Source of the DNA: Deltaproteobacteria bacterium | GTDB taxonomy: Bacteria; Desulfobacterota; Desulfomonilia; UBA1062 | DNA length: 8,816 nucleotides | Reading direction: 5' to 3' | NCBI GenBank assembly: GCA_020053185.1 | Contig: JAGVNP010000217.1 | Coordinates: 1-8,816 of the forward strand | Shown: piece after piece, positions 1 through 6,851 of the stretch | Numbering within the stretch: the first letter of the stretch is position 1 | Layout: every line of letters begins with the position of its first letter | Program-made: the position numbers and the translations under genes | The notes under the pieces: model-generated | Database searches by the model: none | What the model was told of the DNA's origin: nothing | The model's input: the letters and a program-made list of their open reading frames with translations, nothing else

Positions 1-926
1 AACGCCCGCCTGAGTTCTGAGATAATTTTCTTGTTTATCAATTTCAGGTAGGTATCTGATGGATGTTCGGTATTTAGCGCTTCTGCAGCAATATAAGCGC
101 TTGCCACTGCATTGTAGATGCCCTCGCCTGTGATCGGATCAACAAGATGCGCAGCATCGCCTGTAAACAAGATCCTCCTGTCAGTAAATCTTGTCTCCAT
201 GAAATACATGGGCAGAACCATACCTTTTGGCTTGATCCACGGGATGCGGTATTGATCGAGAAACGCTTTATAGTATGTCATTATATGTGCTGCATTTCTC
301 CGATGCACGCCCAAGCCAACAGATGCATGATCTCCTTTTGGAAATATCCACGTGTATCCGGTGGGCATAGAGCCAAAATTAAAGATGATCTCTCTGCTGT
401 CTTTTGTCCACGCTGTACTTGCCTCAAGACAGTATGCATGGAACGGCTTTTGAGAAAAAGAAAGAGACCGCACCTTACTCATTGCACCGTCTGCTGCAAT
501 AAGATGTCTGGATTTGAATACCTCTTGACCTGCATAGACCTCTACGAATTTCTCATCCTGCCAGATACCAGTGATTTTTTTGCCTTCTATTAATTTTGCA
601 CCTTTCTTAATGGCAGTTTCCAGCAGAAATAAATCAAACTCTTTCCGGTCCACCATGTACACGCAGGGATCTTCGGTCTGAACGCTCACGTGCAGGTCGG
701 TGTTTGCATATTGAATAGTGCCTTTATCTGCTTTTAATTTTACTACAGTATCGAACCCATCAGGAAGCAGCGCTAGCGCCTTGCTGGTCACGCCGCCTGC
801 GCAAAGCTTGTCCCTTGGAAATTTCGCCTTGTCAATGATCAGAACATTTCTGCCTGATTCTGCAAGAAGACGTCCGGCAGTTGAACCTGCAGGGCCTGCA
901 CCTGCTATAATCACATCATAGACCAT
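1..926 (-). CDS. Geranylgeranyl reductase family FAD-dependent oxidoreductase (3' end outside window)
   Basis: The reading frame opens at an ATG (926-924) and stays open for 308 codons to the left edge, so the C-terminus is missing; relatives are usually about 370-400 aa. Visible motifs are the N-terminal dinucleotide-binding GAGPAG (residues 9-14), PRDKLCAGG (38-45) with the cysteine typical of this family, the substrate-cavity motif YTWIFPK (191-197) and the second FAD motif GDAAH-DPITGEGI (256-270). Known members reduce isoprenoid double bonds (geranylgeranyl chains of lipids, quinones or chlorophyll side chains) using FAD and a reduced donor. The actual substrate here cannot be read from sequence. 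A Shine-Dalgarno-like AGGGGTG lies at 937-931, inside the end of miaB. The start overlaps the miaB stop by 11 bp in another frame, so translation is probably coupled. A related flavin monooxygenase is possible, but the combined motifs favour the reductase family. Confidence 0.86.
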   Translation of the reverse strand, partial: MVYDVIIAGAGPAGSTAGRLLAESGRNVLIIDKAKFPRDKLCAGGVTSKALALLPDGFDTVVKLKADKGTIQYANTDLHVSVQTEDPCVYMVDRKEFDLFLLETAIKKGAKLIEGKKITGIWQDEKFVEVYAGQEVFKSRHLIAADGAMSKVRSLSFSQKPFHAYCLEASTAWTKDSREIIFNFGSMPTGYTWIFPKGDHASVGLGVHRRNAAHIMTYYKAFLDQYRIPWIKPKGMVLPMYFMETRFTDRRILFTGDAAHLVDPITGEGIYNAVASAYIAAEALNTEHPSDTYLKLINKKIISELRRA

Positions 927-2232
927 CCTGCACCCCTGTGAGCGAATTGGGATTTGCGCGTTCGATCTTCACCTTCACTGTCTTTCCAATAAGATCCTGG
1001 GGGCCCTTGAAATTCACGATCACACTATGCGTTGTTCTGCCGAATACCGCATCTTTGGATCGCTTGCTGATACCATCCACCATGACATCAAAGATTTTCC
1101 CGACGCGCATACGGTTGTTCTCGATCGTGATCTGTCGCTGCCTGGTCTGCAGAATCGCAAGTCTGCGCTCCTTTTCCTGTTTTGTTACATCATCAGGAAT
1201 CAGTGCTGCTCTGGTGCCTGGCCGCGGCGAATACTTGAATGAAAAGAGCACATCAAATCGCACCTGCTCAATCAGATGCATGGTATCCATAAAATCAGAT
1301 TCTGTTTCAGTTGGAAATCCAACCATCACGTCAGCACTGAATGCCATGTCAGGTTGCGCTTTGCGCAGCTTCTCTATGAGCCTGAGGTAATCTGCTTGCG
1401 TATATCCTCTGTTCATGGCCTCAAGCACCCTGTCTGACCCGGCCTGAAACGGAAGATGGAGATTATTGCAGAGCTTTTCAAGGTTTGCAAAACAACCAAT
1501 AAGCTCATCGCTCATATCCTTTGGATGGGATGTGGTGAAGCGGATGCGCTCCACACCTTCAACATCATTGATACGTTTGAGCAGATCTGCAAATGTGATT
1601 CCTCCTGAATATGAGTTCACGTTCTGGCCCAGGAGAAAGATCTCTTTTGCACCCATATCGGCAAGAGTTTTTGCTTCATTCAGCACATCTTTGTAATTCC
1701 GGCTTATTTCTTTGCCACGCACATAAGGCACAATGCAGTATGAGCAGTAATTATTGCAGCCCTGCATGATATTTATGTATGCCCTGTGAGCAGGATCTAA
1801 AAACCTCTTTGCAGGGATCACATCCATCAGCGGTATGCATTCTTCAAACCTTGTTTCTGCAACAGGCGCTCTTGATGCCAGGATCTTCTGTATCATTTCA
1901 GGAAGCTTGTGGAGTTGATGCGTGCCGAGCACGATGTCCACAAAGGGGAGCTTTTCAATAATGTCCTTGCCCTCCTGTTGCGCCACACAGCCGGTAACGC
2001 CAAGGATCAGGTTCGGCTTCCTCTCTTTGTAGTATTTCAATCTTCCAAGATTGCTCAAGACTTTTTCATAGGGTTTCTGCCGCACCGAGCAGGTATTCAG
2101 AAAAATAATGTCTGCCTGATCAAGATCCTCGGTCGGATGCCATCCAGCTTCATAAAGCATGGAGTACATCTTCTGCGTGTCCAGATCATTCATCTGGCAG
2201 CCGTAGGTAAAAATCTTTACAAACCCCTTCAT
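916..2232 (-). CDS. miaB: tRNA-2-methylthio-N6-dimethylallyladenosine synthase MiaB
   Basis: The 438-aa product has the full methylthiotransferase architecture. The N-terminal UPF0004 domain (about 1-120) has three cluster-binding cysteines, C12 in TYGCQMN, C48 in NTCSVR and C82 in TGC. The radical SAM domain follows with C159-x3-C163-x2-C166 in GCNNYCSYC, then the VPYVRGKE and LLGQNVNSY motifs. A C-terminal TRAM RNA-binding domain occupies about 375-437. Known MiaB enzymes use two 4Fe-4S clusters and SAM to add a methylthio group to i6A37 of tRNAs reading UNN codons. The NTCSVR and GQNVNSY signatures and the length fit MiaB rather than RimO or MtaB. The ATG at 2232 is preceded by AAGGTG at suitable spacing. 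The gene sits downstream of the deoC terminator and overlaps the next gene by 11 bp, which suggests a two-gene transcript. All key cysteines are present. Confidence 0.95.
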   Translation of the reverse strand: MKGFVKIFTYGCQMNDLDTQKMYSMLYEAGWHPTEDLDQADIIFLNTCSVRQKPYEKVLSNLGRLKYYKERKPNLILGVTGCVAQQEGKDIIEKLPFVDIVLGTHQLHKLPEMIQKILASRAPVAETRFEECIPLMDVIPAKRFLDPAHRAYINIMQGCNNYCSYCIVPYVRGKEISRNYKDVLNEAKTLADMGAKEIFLLGQNVNSYSGGITFADLLKRINDVEGVERIRFTTSHPKDMSDELIGCFANLEKLCNNLHLPFQAGSDRVLEAMNRGYTQADYLRLIEKLRKAQPDMAFSADVMVGFPTETESDFMDTMHLIEQVRFDVLFSFKYSPRPGTRAALIPDDVTKQEKERRLAILQTRQRQITIENNRMRVGKIFDVMVDGISKRSKDAVFGRTTHSVIVNFKGPQDLIGKTVKVKIERANPNSLTGVQDGL

Positions 2233-2283
2233 AGTTCACCTTTCATACATTTCACACGCTACACAGTCAATTCCCTATAAATG

Positions 2284-2317
2284 GATAAGAAAAAGCCGGG
2301 ATCAAGCTCCCCCGGCT
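2284..2317 (-). terminator. Intrinsic terminator downstream of deoC
   Basis: Read on the minus strand, AGCCGGG (2317-2311) pairs perfectly with CCCGGCT (2300-2294) across a 10-nt loop and runs straight into TTTTCTT. This is a classic GC-rich stem with a U-tract. It lies 30 bp after the deoC stop and before miaB, and so ends the four-gene operon and separates it from miaB. Confidence 0.85.
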
Positions 2318-2346
2318 CTGTTTCATGAATAAATTACGGGTAAAAT

Positions 2347-3003
2347 CTATTTGGCTTGAAGAGACTCCTCTACGATCTTTATCCCTGAGCTGGTTCCTAT
2401 CCTGGTTGCTCCTGCTTCGATCATGGCCATGCAGGTCTTGTAGTCTCTGATACCTCCAGATGCCTTTACCCCTGTTTTGTCGCCCACGGTTTTACGCATA
2501 AGCGCCACGTCTTCTATGGTTGCACCACCAGTGCTGAAGCCAGTGGAGGTCTTGACAAAATCAGCACCTGCATCAAGAGCAATCGTGCATGCCTTTATCT
2601 TTTCCTCATCAGTCAGCAGACAGGTCTCGATAATGACCTTTACAGAAGCCTTGCCTGCAGCAGATTTAACTGCCTTGATATCTTCTTCGACTACCATGTA
2701 GTCCTGCGATTTAAGTGCGCCGATATTTATCACCATGTCTATTTCTTCTGCACCGGCTTTTACAGCAGTTTCTGTCTCGAACGCCTTGACCTCTTTTGAT
2801 GTGGCACCGAGAGGAAAGCCTGTTACCACGCAGGTCTTTACTTTAGAACCTTTAAGCTGCCCTGCAACAAGAGAAGCGTAATATGGATTTACACAAACAG
2901 AAGCAAATTCATATTTCTTTGCTTCTGTACAGATCTGAATTATCTGAGAGCTGGTTGCTTCTGGCTTCAATAAGGTATGATCAATATAATCCTGAATTCT
3001 CAT
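2347..3003 (-). CDS. deoC: Deoxyribose-phosphate aldolase DeoC
   Basis: The 218-aa product matches the usual length of bacterial DeoC (about 220 aa). It is a class I aldolase that splits 2-deoxyribose-5-phosphate into acetaldehyde and glyceraldehyde-3-phosphate in the cytosol. Visible hallmarks are IDHTLLKPEAT at the N-terminus (7-17), the VCVNP segment (36-40), VVTGFPLG (59-66), EIDMVIN with D89, the Schiff-base lysine K151 in FVKTSTGFS, and K180 in VKASGGIRD. All expected active-site residues are present. The ATG at 3003 follows AAGGGAAA, a somewhat distant Shine-Dalgarno that overlaps the stop of the kinase gene. The gap to the kinase is only 15 bp, so the two are co-transcribed. A strong terminator follows, making deoC the last gene of the operon. 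It is the natural end point for deoxyribose-5-phosphate made by its upstream neighbours. Confidence 0.96.
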   Translation of the reverse strand: MRIQDYIDHTLLKPEATSSQIIQICTEAKKYEFASVCVNPYYASLVAGQLKGSKVKTCVVTGFPLGATSKEVKAFETETAVKAGAEEIDMVINIGALKSQDYMVVEEDIKAVKSAAGKASVKVIIETCLLTDEEKIKACTIALDAGADFVKTSTGFSTGGATIEDVALMRKTVGDKTGVKASGGIRDYKTCMAMIEAGATRIGTSSGIKIVEESLQAK

Positions 3004-3018
3004 AACAACATTTCCCTT

Positions 3019-3948
3019 CTATATGGTTTTTAAAAATGCATCAATCTCGTGTCTGTACGGCATTGCAGGCGCTGTGCCGATCTTGGTAACAGAAAGCGCA
3101 CCTACTGCATTTGCAAACTCTGCTGCATCAAAGATATTCATGCCTTCAGCCAAGGCAGTTGCAAGGCCGCCATTATAAGCATCGCCTGCACCTGTGGTGT
3201 CCACAACATTTACATTTAAGCGCTCAATCAGCTTTTCCCTGCCGCCTGAAACCACAAGAGCACCTTTACTGCCAAGGGTTATAATAACGCTTCCAACACC
3301 TTTTTTCATAAGAGCGTGGGCTGCTTTCTTTGCATCCTCTATTGTCTTTATCTGCACGCCGGAAAGAATGGATGCCTCTACCTCGTTAGGCGTCAGGATA
3401 TCGACTTTTTTCAGGATCTCTTCAGGAACCTCGTGGGCAGGAGCAGGATTCAAGATGATCTTCACACCCTTGCTGTGCGCAATATCCACTGACAGCTTAA
3501 TTGCTTCCATGTTTGTCTCCAGTTGGGTCAAAAATACAGATGAACCTTCAATTGCAGCTCTGGCTTTTTCTATTTCCGCATCAGTGATATTGTCGCATGC
3601 GCCCAATGTGACTACGATCTTGTTGTCGCTGGTATTTTCATCCACCATGATAAGCGCTGTTCCGGTAGCAAGGCTATCATCCTGGAATACAAGCGATGTT
3701 GACATGCCCTCGTCTCTGAAACTTTTCAATGCAACATCTTCACCAAAAAAATCCTTGCCAATTTTTGTGATCATAGAGACTTCTGCACCCAGGCGCTGGG
3801 CTGCAACACCCTGATTCGATCCTTTTCCTCCTGGACCGATCTTGAACACGCTTCCCTTGACTGTTTCTCCTGTCACAGGAAGATGATGAGCCCGCGCCAT
3901 GAGATCAACGATAAAACTTCCCATTACAGCAATCTTCGGTTTTGCCAT
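3019..3948 (-). CDS. rbsK: Ribokinase-type PfkB sugar kinase (possible deoxyribokinase)
   Basis: With the start at 3948 the protein is 309 aa, the usual ribokinase length. PfkB motifs run in order: the N-terminal GSFIVDLMA segment (10-18), GPGGKGSNQG (38-47) for sugar binding, NPAPA (167-171), TPNE (186-189) and DTTGAGDAYNGG (250-261), with D256 as the catalytic base. The family transfers phosphate from ATP to the 5-OH of ribose and, in some members, 2-deoxyribose. Its position between a deoxyribosyltransferase-like gene and deoC makes deoxyribose a reasonable substrate, but this is inference. An in-frame ATG at 3981 would add 11 residues, but it lies inside the end of the upstream gene with its AAGGA almost touching. 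The ATG at 3948 has AAAGGA at good spacing and begins the conserved fold, so I chose it. The gap to the upstream gene is then 26 bp. The symbol reflects family similarity. Confidence 0.92.
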   Translation of the reverse strand: MAKPKIAVMGSFIVDLMARAHHLPVTGETVKGSVFKIGPGGKGSNQGVAAQRLGAEVSMITKIGKDFFGEDVALKSFRDEGMSTSLVFQDDSLATGTALIMVDENTSDNKIVVTLGACDNITDAEIEKARAAIEGSSVFLTQLETNMEAIKLSVDIAHSKGVKIILNPAPAHEVPEEILKKVDILTPNEVEASILSGVQIKTIEDAKKAAHALMKKGVGSVIITLGSKGALVVSGGREKLIERLNVNVVDTTGAGDAYNGGLATALAEGMNIFDAAEFANAVGALSVTKIGTAPAMPYRHEIDAFLKTI

Positions 3949-3974
3949 ATGTGCATCCTTTCTCTGGTTGTTTC

Positions 3975-5258
3975 TTACCATTCCTTTTGCTTGAGGAGCA
4001 GATTCTTCGGCTTGAATGGCTGCAAAATGTTCAGGACTTTCTGCACCCTGGAACCAAGACGCACAGCCTTAAATACCTGCGGCGGGATGTGTTCGCGATA
4101 AGAATATTTTCCGAGACTGGCGATATGCTCCTCGGCCTTTCGCATCGCCTCTGGAATATTCTCGATCTTGTCCTCTGCTGAAAAGTTTAATGCAGCACTA
4201 TCTCTGCCAAAAAAGACAGAGCGATCATCGCTCTTGTAAATAACCACAGGCATTCCTGCGGCAAATGCCACTGCTGTTTCCACAACACCGCCCTCGTCAG
4301 GAACCCTGCCGTTCATATTGAAGACAAAAGAATGACATTTATCCACGATCTGATAGATGTCGAGAGCAAAGACTATTTTGTTTGCTATCCTGCTAAACGG
4401 CCTGAAAATGGATGCGCTTGTTATCGGATTATCCACAGCATTCATCACGAATGCCTCAACCCCGTCACGGTGCGGAAGGTATGTGGTGTATCCGCTGTTC
4501 TCCAGAGCAGATGCAATTCCTGACATAACACCCATCTCCTCTGGACAGAAAAGCGGGCCTGAGCAATAAGCCTTGCTTTTGCCTGCATCGGGCTTTGCTG
4601 ACGAATGCCCGGCTGGCGGGAGATCTTTGCACAGAGTGGCAAGCTGCTCAATGCGCTTCGGATAATCTTCTTCATTTTCTTGTGAGAGCGGCTTGCTCTC
4701 AAGAACTTTCCAGATTTGTCTGCCAAGATCCACTACTGCCCTGACAGTTGGCGGGACATTATTCAGATATGGATTTGACCCTGCTTTTGCCACGCATTTT
4801 TTCGCTTTTGCCAACTCCTTCGGAATATCCCTGAATTTAGAAACAGTAGAGAATGAGCAGGAAAGTCCGATAATCATGCCATTGTCATAACCATGAAAAG
4901 TGCTTCGATTGTCGTTCTTATAGATCACAACAGGTTTTCCAACAGCATAGGCTAATGCCGCCTTGAACACGCTGCCTTCTTCAGGAACCCGTCCGTTCAT
5001 ATTGAAAACCAGGCAATCGCATCGCTCAATAATCTGATATACATCGAGCGCAAAAATCGCTCTTTGAACAGCTTCTTCTGTCTTTTTATCAAAGCTATAA
5101 TGCTTCTTCGCCTTCAGATAGTATGCCTCGATACCGTCTCTTTGAGGTAAAAACGTCTGATAGTTATTTTTTTCAAGAAGCATGGCAAAGTCTGCCATGC
5201 TCTCTATCTCTTCCGGGTTGTAGAATGGCCCGGAGCAATACACCATGCCTTCAATCAT
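3975..5258 (-). CDS. Tandem-domain nucleoside 2-deoxyribosyltransferase-like protein
   Basis: The 427-aa product is an internal duplication: residues about 5-190 and 229-412 align along their length. Each half has YCSGP near its start (7-11; 231-235), a LPxRDG motif (38-42; 261-266), FALDxYQI (69-76; 298-304) and NMNGRVP (86-92; 314-320), and then ends with GxPVVIYK. This pattern is that of the nucleoside 2-deoxyribosyltransferase superfamily, which also contains dNMP N-glycosidases, although single-domain members are about 150-180 aa. In the C-terminal half D321 and E327 have the spacing of the family's catalytic Asp and nucleophilic Glu. The N-terminal half has E93 and K99 instead, so it is probably not catalytic. 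A charged linker (about 190-228) joins the halves. The start has a strong GGAGG at 5267-5263. The gene follows its upstream neighbour by 12 bp and precedes the kinase and deoC, which supports a role in releasing deoxyribose. Transferase versus hydrolase activity is unknown. Confidence 0.82.
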   Translation of the reverse strand: MIEGMVYCSGPFYNPEEIESMADFAMLLEKNNYQTFLPQRDGIEAYYLKAKKHYSFDKKTEEAVQRAIFALDVYQIIERCDCLVFNMNGRVPEEGSVFKAALAYAVGKPVVIYKNDNRSTFHGYDNGMIIGLSCSFSTVSKFRDIPKELAKAKKCVAKAGSNPYLNNVPPTVRAVVDLGRQIWKVLESKPLSQENEEDYPKRIEQLATLCKDLPPAGHSSAKPDAGKSKAYCSGPLFCPEEMGVMSGIASALENSGYTTYLPHRDGVEAFVMNAVDNPITSASIFRPFSRIANKIVFALDIYQIVDKCHSFVFNMNGRVPDEGGVVETAVAFAAGMPVVIYKSDDRSVFFGRDSAALNFSAEDKIENIPEAMRKAEEHIASLGKYSYREHIPPQVFKAVRLGSRVQKVLNILQPFKPKNLLLKQKEW

Positions 5259-5270
5259 TTTTCCTCCGGC

Positions 5271-6665
5271 CTAAAGATACTTCTTCCCGAGCGTGGGAAT
5301 AAACAGAGGCTGGCTGACTTTTTCCTGAGTTCCGCAGCGAATTCTGAGCGCATGATCCATGTAATTTACATATCCTTTTTCGTCACCGAGCTTGTAGTTG
5401 GGGATCACGTAAAATTCCAGATTGAGATAGTATTTGCCGCGCTTTAATTTGCTTACATCCCAGCTCTGCCAGATGCAGCCGTACGTGCCAGGATAGGTCT
5501 CAGGCGGGTTTTTAAAATCCGCATCATCAATAACATTTATCTTGACCGATACATCTTTTTTGAATTCCGGCGGCAGTATGGTTCTTGTCATGTGAGTTCC
5601 GATCGGGCCTGTGATGAGTCTCCATGCGTCCATCTCGGGCTTAACATTCTTTTCTCCGTCATCCATCTTGCCATCCACGTATATGCCTTGCAGATTGTTG
5701 GAGTTGTAGAGATAAGATCCGGATGCAGTCTCATTATAGTCAGTTCCGAAATTCACCACTGCTGAAGTAAGGAGCTTGTCGAGCTGGAACGGAATATTGA
5801 CGAGCACTGGAACCGTGATCGTGTTCGAGTAATACAAAACATCGGTGACCACGCGCACAGCCTTCATTCCACCCGGGATGCGTTTGTACTGCTCCACCCG
5901 CCTGATCACCCGGATCGGGCCCTGCTTATAGCCGACAACATTACTCTGAAGCTGTTCCTCATTCAGTTTGATGCTGAGCGAGCTGAAAAGGAGATTGAGA
6001 TTGATTCGTATCTTGAGCCGGTCAATATGATTTTTCTCATTTCCTCCTGCTGCTTTTGTCATCCAGTGGCTCTTGTAGTAAGTAGTGTGGCGGCCGTCTT
6101 TTGTAATAATGTACTCTTCTCCCCAGTAATCCGATTCCACCCGCTCTGCAGCATAGTTGTATCGAACATAATCGGTTTTTGAGGAGCGGGCAGGCACATT
6201 CGATTCAAAGCAGAACAGATAGCACCATGCTTTTTCTCCGGTGAGCGGATCGACCAATTCGATCTCTGCACTCTGTTTGCTTCCAGGTAGTGCAGCATCG
6301 CTTGCCTTGTCGCCGAGTTCTCTGGCCATGAAAAGAATTTTGTCCCGCGTGTCCAGCACGCCATTGCCAAGCTCTTTATTCGTAATCGGGCCTGATGGAA
6401 GGACCCAGTCACCGCCTTCGATCATCTCATCAATCTGGTAGCGTATAGGCTCGAACTTTCCATCCCTGAATGCATAGAGTCGCAAATTTTCAATGGGCTT
6501 GCCGATCATCTCACTTACCATAGAGCCTTCCATGACAACAGGGTCAACCCATCGATCCAGCGTTTTCGGTGCCACAGTATTTGACGTGAAGCCATAGCCA
6601 CAGAAAATTAATGTTCCCACGACAAAAACTGACAAAGAAATCCCTATTCTCTTTATAAAATCCAT
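5271..6665 (-). CDS. Exported protein of unknown function, paralogue 1
   Basis: I do not recognise this 464-aa protein. Residues 1 to about 25 form a Sec signal peptide (Lys/Arg, then a hydrophobic stretch ending near CGYGF). No typical lipobox surrounds C22, so a soluble or surface-attached periplasmic protein is more likely than a lipoprotein. No further membrane segment is visible; the rest looks beta-rich. Motifs shared with the neighbouring paralogue are VDPVVM (40-45), DGKFEPIRYQIDEM (68-81), DPLTGEKAWCYL (139-150), ITKDGRHTTYYKS (187-199), GGNEKN (207-212), DGKMDD (331-336) and NPPETYPG (386-393). The acidic and aromatic conserved positions could bind a ligand or sugar, but there is no proof. 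GAGGAGT lies 5 nt before the ATG and a good promoter lies upstream. It is the first gene of the operon containing the deoxyribose genes, the next start being 12 bp after its stop. Confidence 0.85.
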   Translation of the reverse strand: MDFIKRIGISLSVFVVGTLIFCGYGFTSNTVAPKTLDRWVDPVVMEGSMVSEMIGKPIENLRLYAFRDGKFEPIRYQIDEMIEGGDWVLPSGPITNKELGNGVLDTRDKILFMARELGDKASDAALPGSKQSAEIELVDPLTGEKAWCYLFCFESNVPARSSKTDYVRYNYAAERVESDYWGEEYIITKDGRHTTYYKSHWMTKAAGGNEKNHIDRLKIRINLNLLFSSLSIKLNEEQLQSNVVGYKQGPIRVIRRVEQYKRIPGGMKAVRVVTDVLYYSNTITVPVLVNIPFQLDKLLTSAVVNFGTDYNETASGSYLYNSNNLQGIYVDGKMDDGEKNVKPEMDAWRLITGPIGTHMTRTILPPEFKKDVSVKINVIDDADFKNPPETYPGTYGCIWQSWDVSKLKRGKYYLNLEFYVIPNYKLGDEKGYVNYMDHALRIRCGTQEKVSQPLFIPTLGKKYL

Positions 6666-6682
6666 TTTTTACTCCTCATGAT

Positions 6683-6695
6683 TTAATGTGATTAA
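6683..6695. promoter_or_regulatory. Small palindrome at the predicted transcription start
   Basis: TTAAT-GTG-ATTAA is a perfect 5-bp inverted repeat around a 3-bp centre. It overlaps the expected start point of the promoter at 6698-6726, the right place for a repressor operator. It is AT-rich and short, so chance is a serious alternative, and I cannot assign a regulator. Confidence 0.25.
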
Positions 6696-6697
6696 CT

Positions 6698-6726
6698 GTT
6701 ATACTCTAATGCCTTGTGTATGGCAA
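6698..6726 (-). promoter_or_regulatory. Sigma70-like promoter of the four-gene operon
   Basis: On the minus strand, TTGCCA (6726-6721) and TATAAC (6703-6698) are separated by exactly 17 bp. Each hexamer differs from consensus at one position. The expected start is near 6691, giving a leader of about 25 nt that holds the GAGGAGT ribosome site of paralogue 1 (6677-6671). No other candidate in the 186-bp gap fits as well. Confidence 0.7.
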
Positions 6727-6790
6727 TTCTGTTTGCTTAAAGAAGGCTGACCCCTAGCCAGGAATAGTCAAAAAATTCGATTTACTTCTA

Positions 6791-6824
6791 GCTCTTGGCT
6801 AGATTTTCTCATCTAGCCAAGAGC
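6791..6824. terminator. 14-bp hairpin after paralogue 2, terminator-like
   Basis: GCTCTTGGCTAGAT (6791-6804) and ATCTAGCCAAGAGC (6811-6824) form a perfect 14-bp stem with a 6-nt loop, 27 bp past the stop of paralogue 2. The hairpin and its AT-rich flank are near-copies of the element at 8705-8746. A T-rich run follows on the plus side (CTTTTATTTTT). On the minus side, where paralogue 2 is transcribed, the stem is followed by CTAGAAGTAAATC with no immediate U-tract, so termination in that direction may be weak. Confidence 0.6.
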
Positions 6825-6851
6825 CTTTTATTTTTAAAAATCTTTTTTTTC

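Noticed and set aside
147..593. Plus-strand 148-codon frame near the left edge
   Set aside because: It is antisense to the FAD reductase, whose motifs are unmistakable; the plus frame is Cys- and His-rich without any ordered metal-binding pattern.
2242..2270. Possible miaB promoter, TTGACT-17 bp-TATGAA on the minus strand
   Set aside because: Hexamers and spacing look good, but transcription would begin only a few bases before the ATG and exclude the AAGGTG ribosome site, so the match is probably coincidental or the real start lies elsewhere.
3194..3814. Plus-strand 206-codon frame opposite the kinase
   Set aside because: It is a Ser/Thr/Ile-rich antisense shadow of a clearly conserved kinase gene and shows no recognisable motif.
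3949..3981. Extended ribokinase N-terminus starting at 3981
   Set aside because: That ATG overlaps the upstream gene and has its purine-rich site almost touching it; the ATG at 3948 has proper spacing and begins the conserved fold.
5271..6665. Lipoprotein call for paralogue 1 based on C22
   Set aside because: The residues before the cysteine are Leu-Ile-Phe, which do not fit a lipobox (small residue at -1), and paralogue 2 has an ordinary signal peptidase I site.
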